A stretch of 64,000 bases of DNA from Parvimonas micra (GTDB lineage Bacteria > Bacillota > Clostridia > Tissierellales > Peptoniphilaceae). Position 1 is the first letter of the stretch. Each line of letters begins with the position of its first letter. The position numbers and the translations under genes are program-made. Shown one piece after another: positions 63,654 to 64,000 of this stretch. Below the pieces are notes generated by a model, which was given only the letters and a program-made list of their open reading frames with translations, did no database searches and was not told the DNA's origin. The DNA lies in contig NZ_LR134472.1 in assembly GCF_900637905.1 (NCBI RefSeq), forward strand, positions 1,426,001-1,490,000, written 5' to 3'.

Positions 63654-64000
63654 ATGAGTAAAAAAATTAAACTTTTTAATTTTAAAGTCCTATTGGCAAC
63701 ATTTTCTTTTTGCTTTTTAATTCTTTTTTCTTCTTGTAAAAGTTCTAATATTAGTATAGAAAAATTTAGAAATAAAGTATTTTTAGCAAATGACAATGGA
63801 CGTATTGTATTTCATATGGATAAAGTTAATATAAAATATCCTGACTATTGTTGGAACAAAAATTCAGGTGTTATAGTTGATAAGAATGGAGAAGTTTTTA
63901 AAAAACCAAACAGAGAAGAAGCCTTCTTTGAAGCCTTTAACCTAAAAATAGAAGTAAGGAACGGGAAAAAATATATAAATTCTGATAGTAAGTTTTATCC
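63654..64000 (+). CDS. Lipoprotein of unknown function (3' end beyond the window)
   Basis: The first 115 codons are visible, open to the edge. A signal peptide with a hydrophobic core (VLLATFSFCFLILF) ends in lipobox FSSC (cysteine about residue 28), so the product is a surface lipoprotein. The visible mature part is charged (RNKVFLANDNGRIVFHMDKVNI) and I do not recognise its family. GAGGTGG at 63642-63648 precedes the ATG, and a consensus-like promoter lies upstream. Confidence 0.75.
   Translation, partial: MSKKIKLFNFKVLLATFSFCFLILFSSCKSSNISIEKFRNKVFLANDNGRIVFHMDKVNIKYPDYCWNKNSGVIVDKNGEVFKKPNREEAFFEAFNLKIEVRNGKKYINSDSKFY

Overview
The window is an AT-rich, gene-dense stretch of a low-GC, strictly fermentative Firmicute. 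Genes are preceded by strong AGGAGG-type ribosome binding sites, and most transcription units end in clear hairpin plus T-tract terminators. The gene set points to an anaerobic member of the Clostridia/Tissierellia (Parvimonas or a related Peptoniphilaceae is my guess, not proven): a redox regulator Rex, a type III glutamine synthetase next to catabolic-type glutamate dehydrogenase, an IspH-S1 fusion, CdaA/CdaR cyclic-di-AMP genes, an ECF transporter and a flavin-dependent lipoprotein reductase. There are no rRNA or tRNA genes that I can see, no CRISPR array and no transposase.

Layout. 1-9.2 kb: rex, an O-antigen-ligase-like membrane protein, an ABC-F protein, then a nitrogen block gdh-glnN-pyrG. 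9.2-17.8 kb: a small unknown protein, coaX-dus, a fumarate-reductase-like lipoprotein, an oppositely oriented UvrD-type helicase, then trmN6-like, rsmI and udp. 17.9-20.2 kb: rpmG-secE-nusG-rplK-rplA, ending in a terminator with no rplJ/rplL. 20.3-27 kb: two exporter-fold ABC half transporters followed by EcfT, a fused EcfA and an MptD-like S component, with a 5 x 66 bp GC-rich tandem array in the middle. 27-34 kb: glmU-prs-pth-mfd. 34-37.5 kb: prsA, hup, rpsB, tsf. 37.5-43 kb: a MATE pump and an iron(III)-type ABC importer. 43-49.9 kb: cdaA-cdaR, pcrA-ligA, rpmB. 50-58 kb: flavoprotein, cmk, plsC, ispH-rpsA, MATE, asp23-like, fakA. 58-64 kb: recG, a pair of ABC half transporters, and the start of a lipoprotein gene.

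The most interesting structure is non-coding. (1) A 66 bp structured repeat occurs as five perfect-period tandem copies (23919-24248) and as a single copy at 9179-9244. An AT-rich relative with the same 17-base box and the same spacing of palindrome and hairpin lies at 40337-40385 on the minus strand. (2) The last 57 bp of recG (60144-60200) is repeated at 63492-63548, right after two ABC exporter genes; the likely recG terminator follows only the second copy. This looks like a cassette inserted at the recG 3' end. (3) A modular inverted-repeat/promoter/hairpin element with a conserved CYTTGTG loop precedes glmU (twice) and the iron-type importer. (4) The promoter of the ABC/ECF operon is flanked by a 32 bp perfect palindrome and overlapped by a 17 bp-stem hairpin.

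Other oddities are a flavoprotein gene whose only plausible start is ATA, a nusG whose Shine-Dalgarno is 21 bases from the start with a small hairpin in between, and a terminator-like hairpin inside the glnN leader. All functional calls come from reading motifs; no database search was possible.
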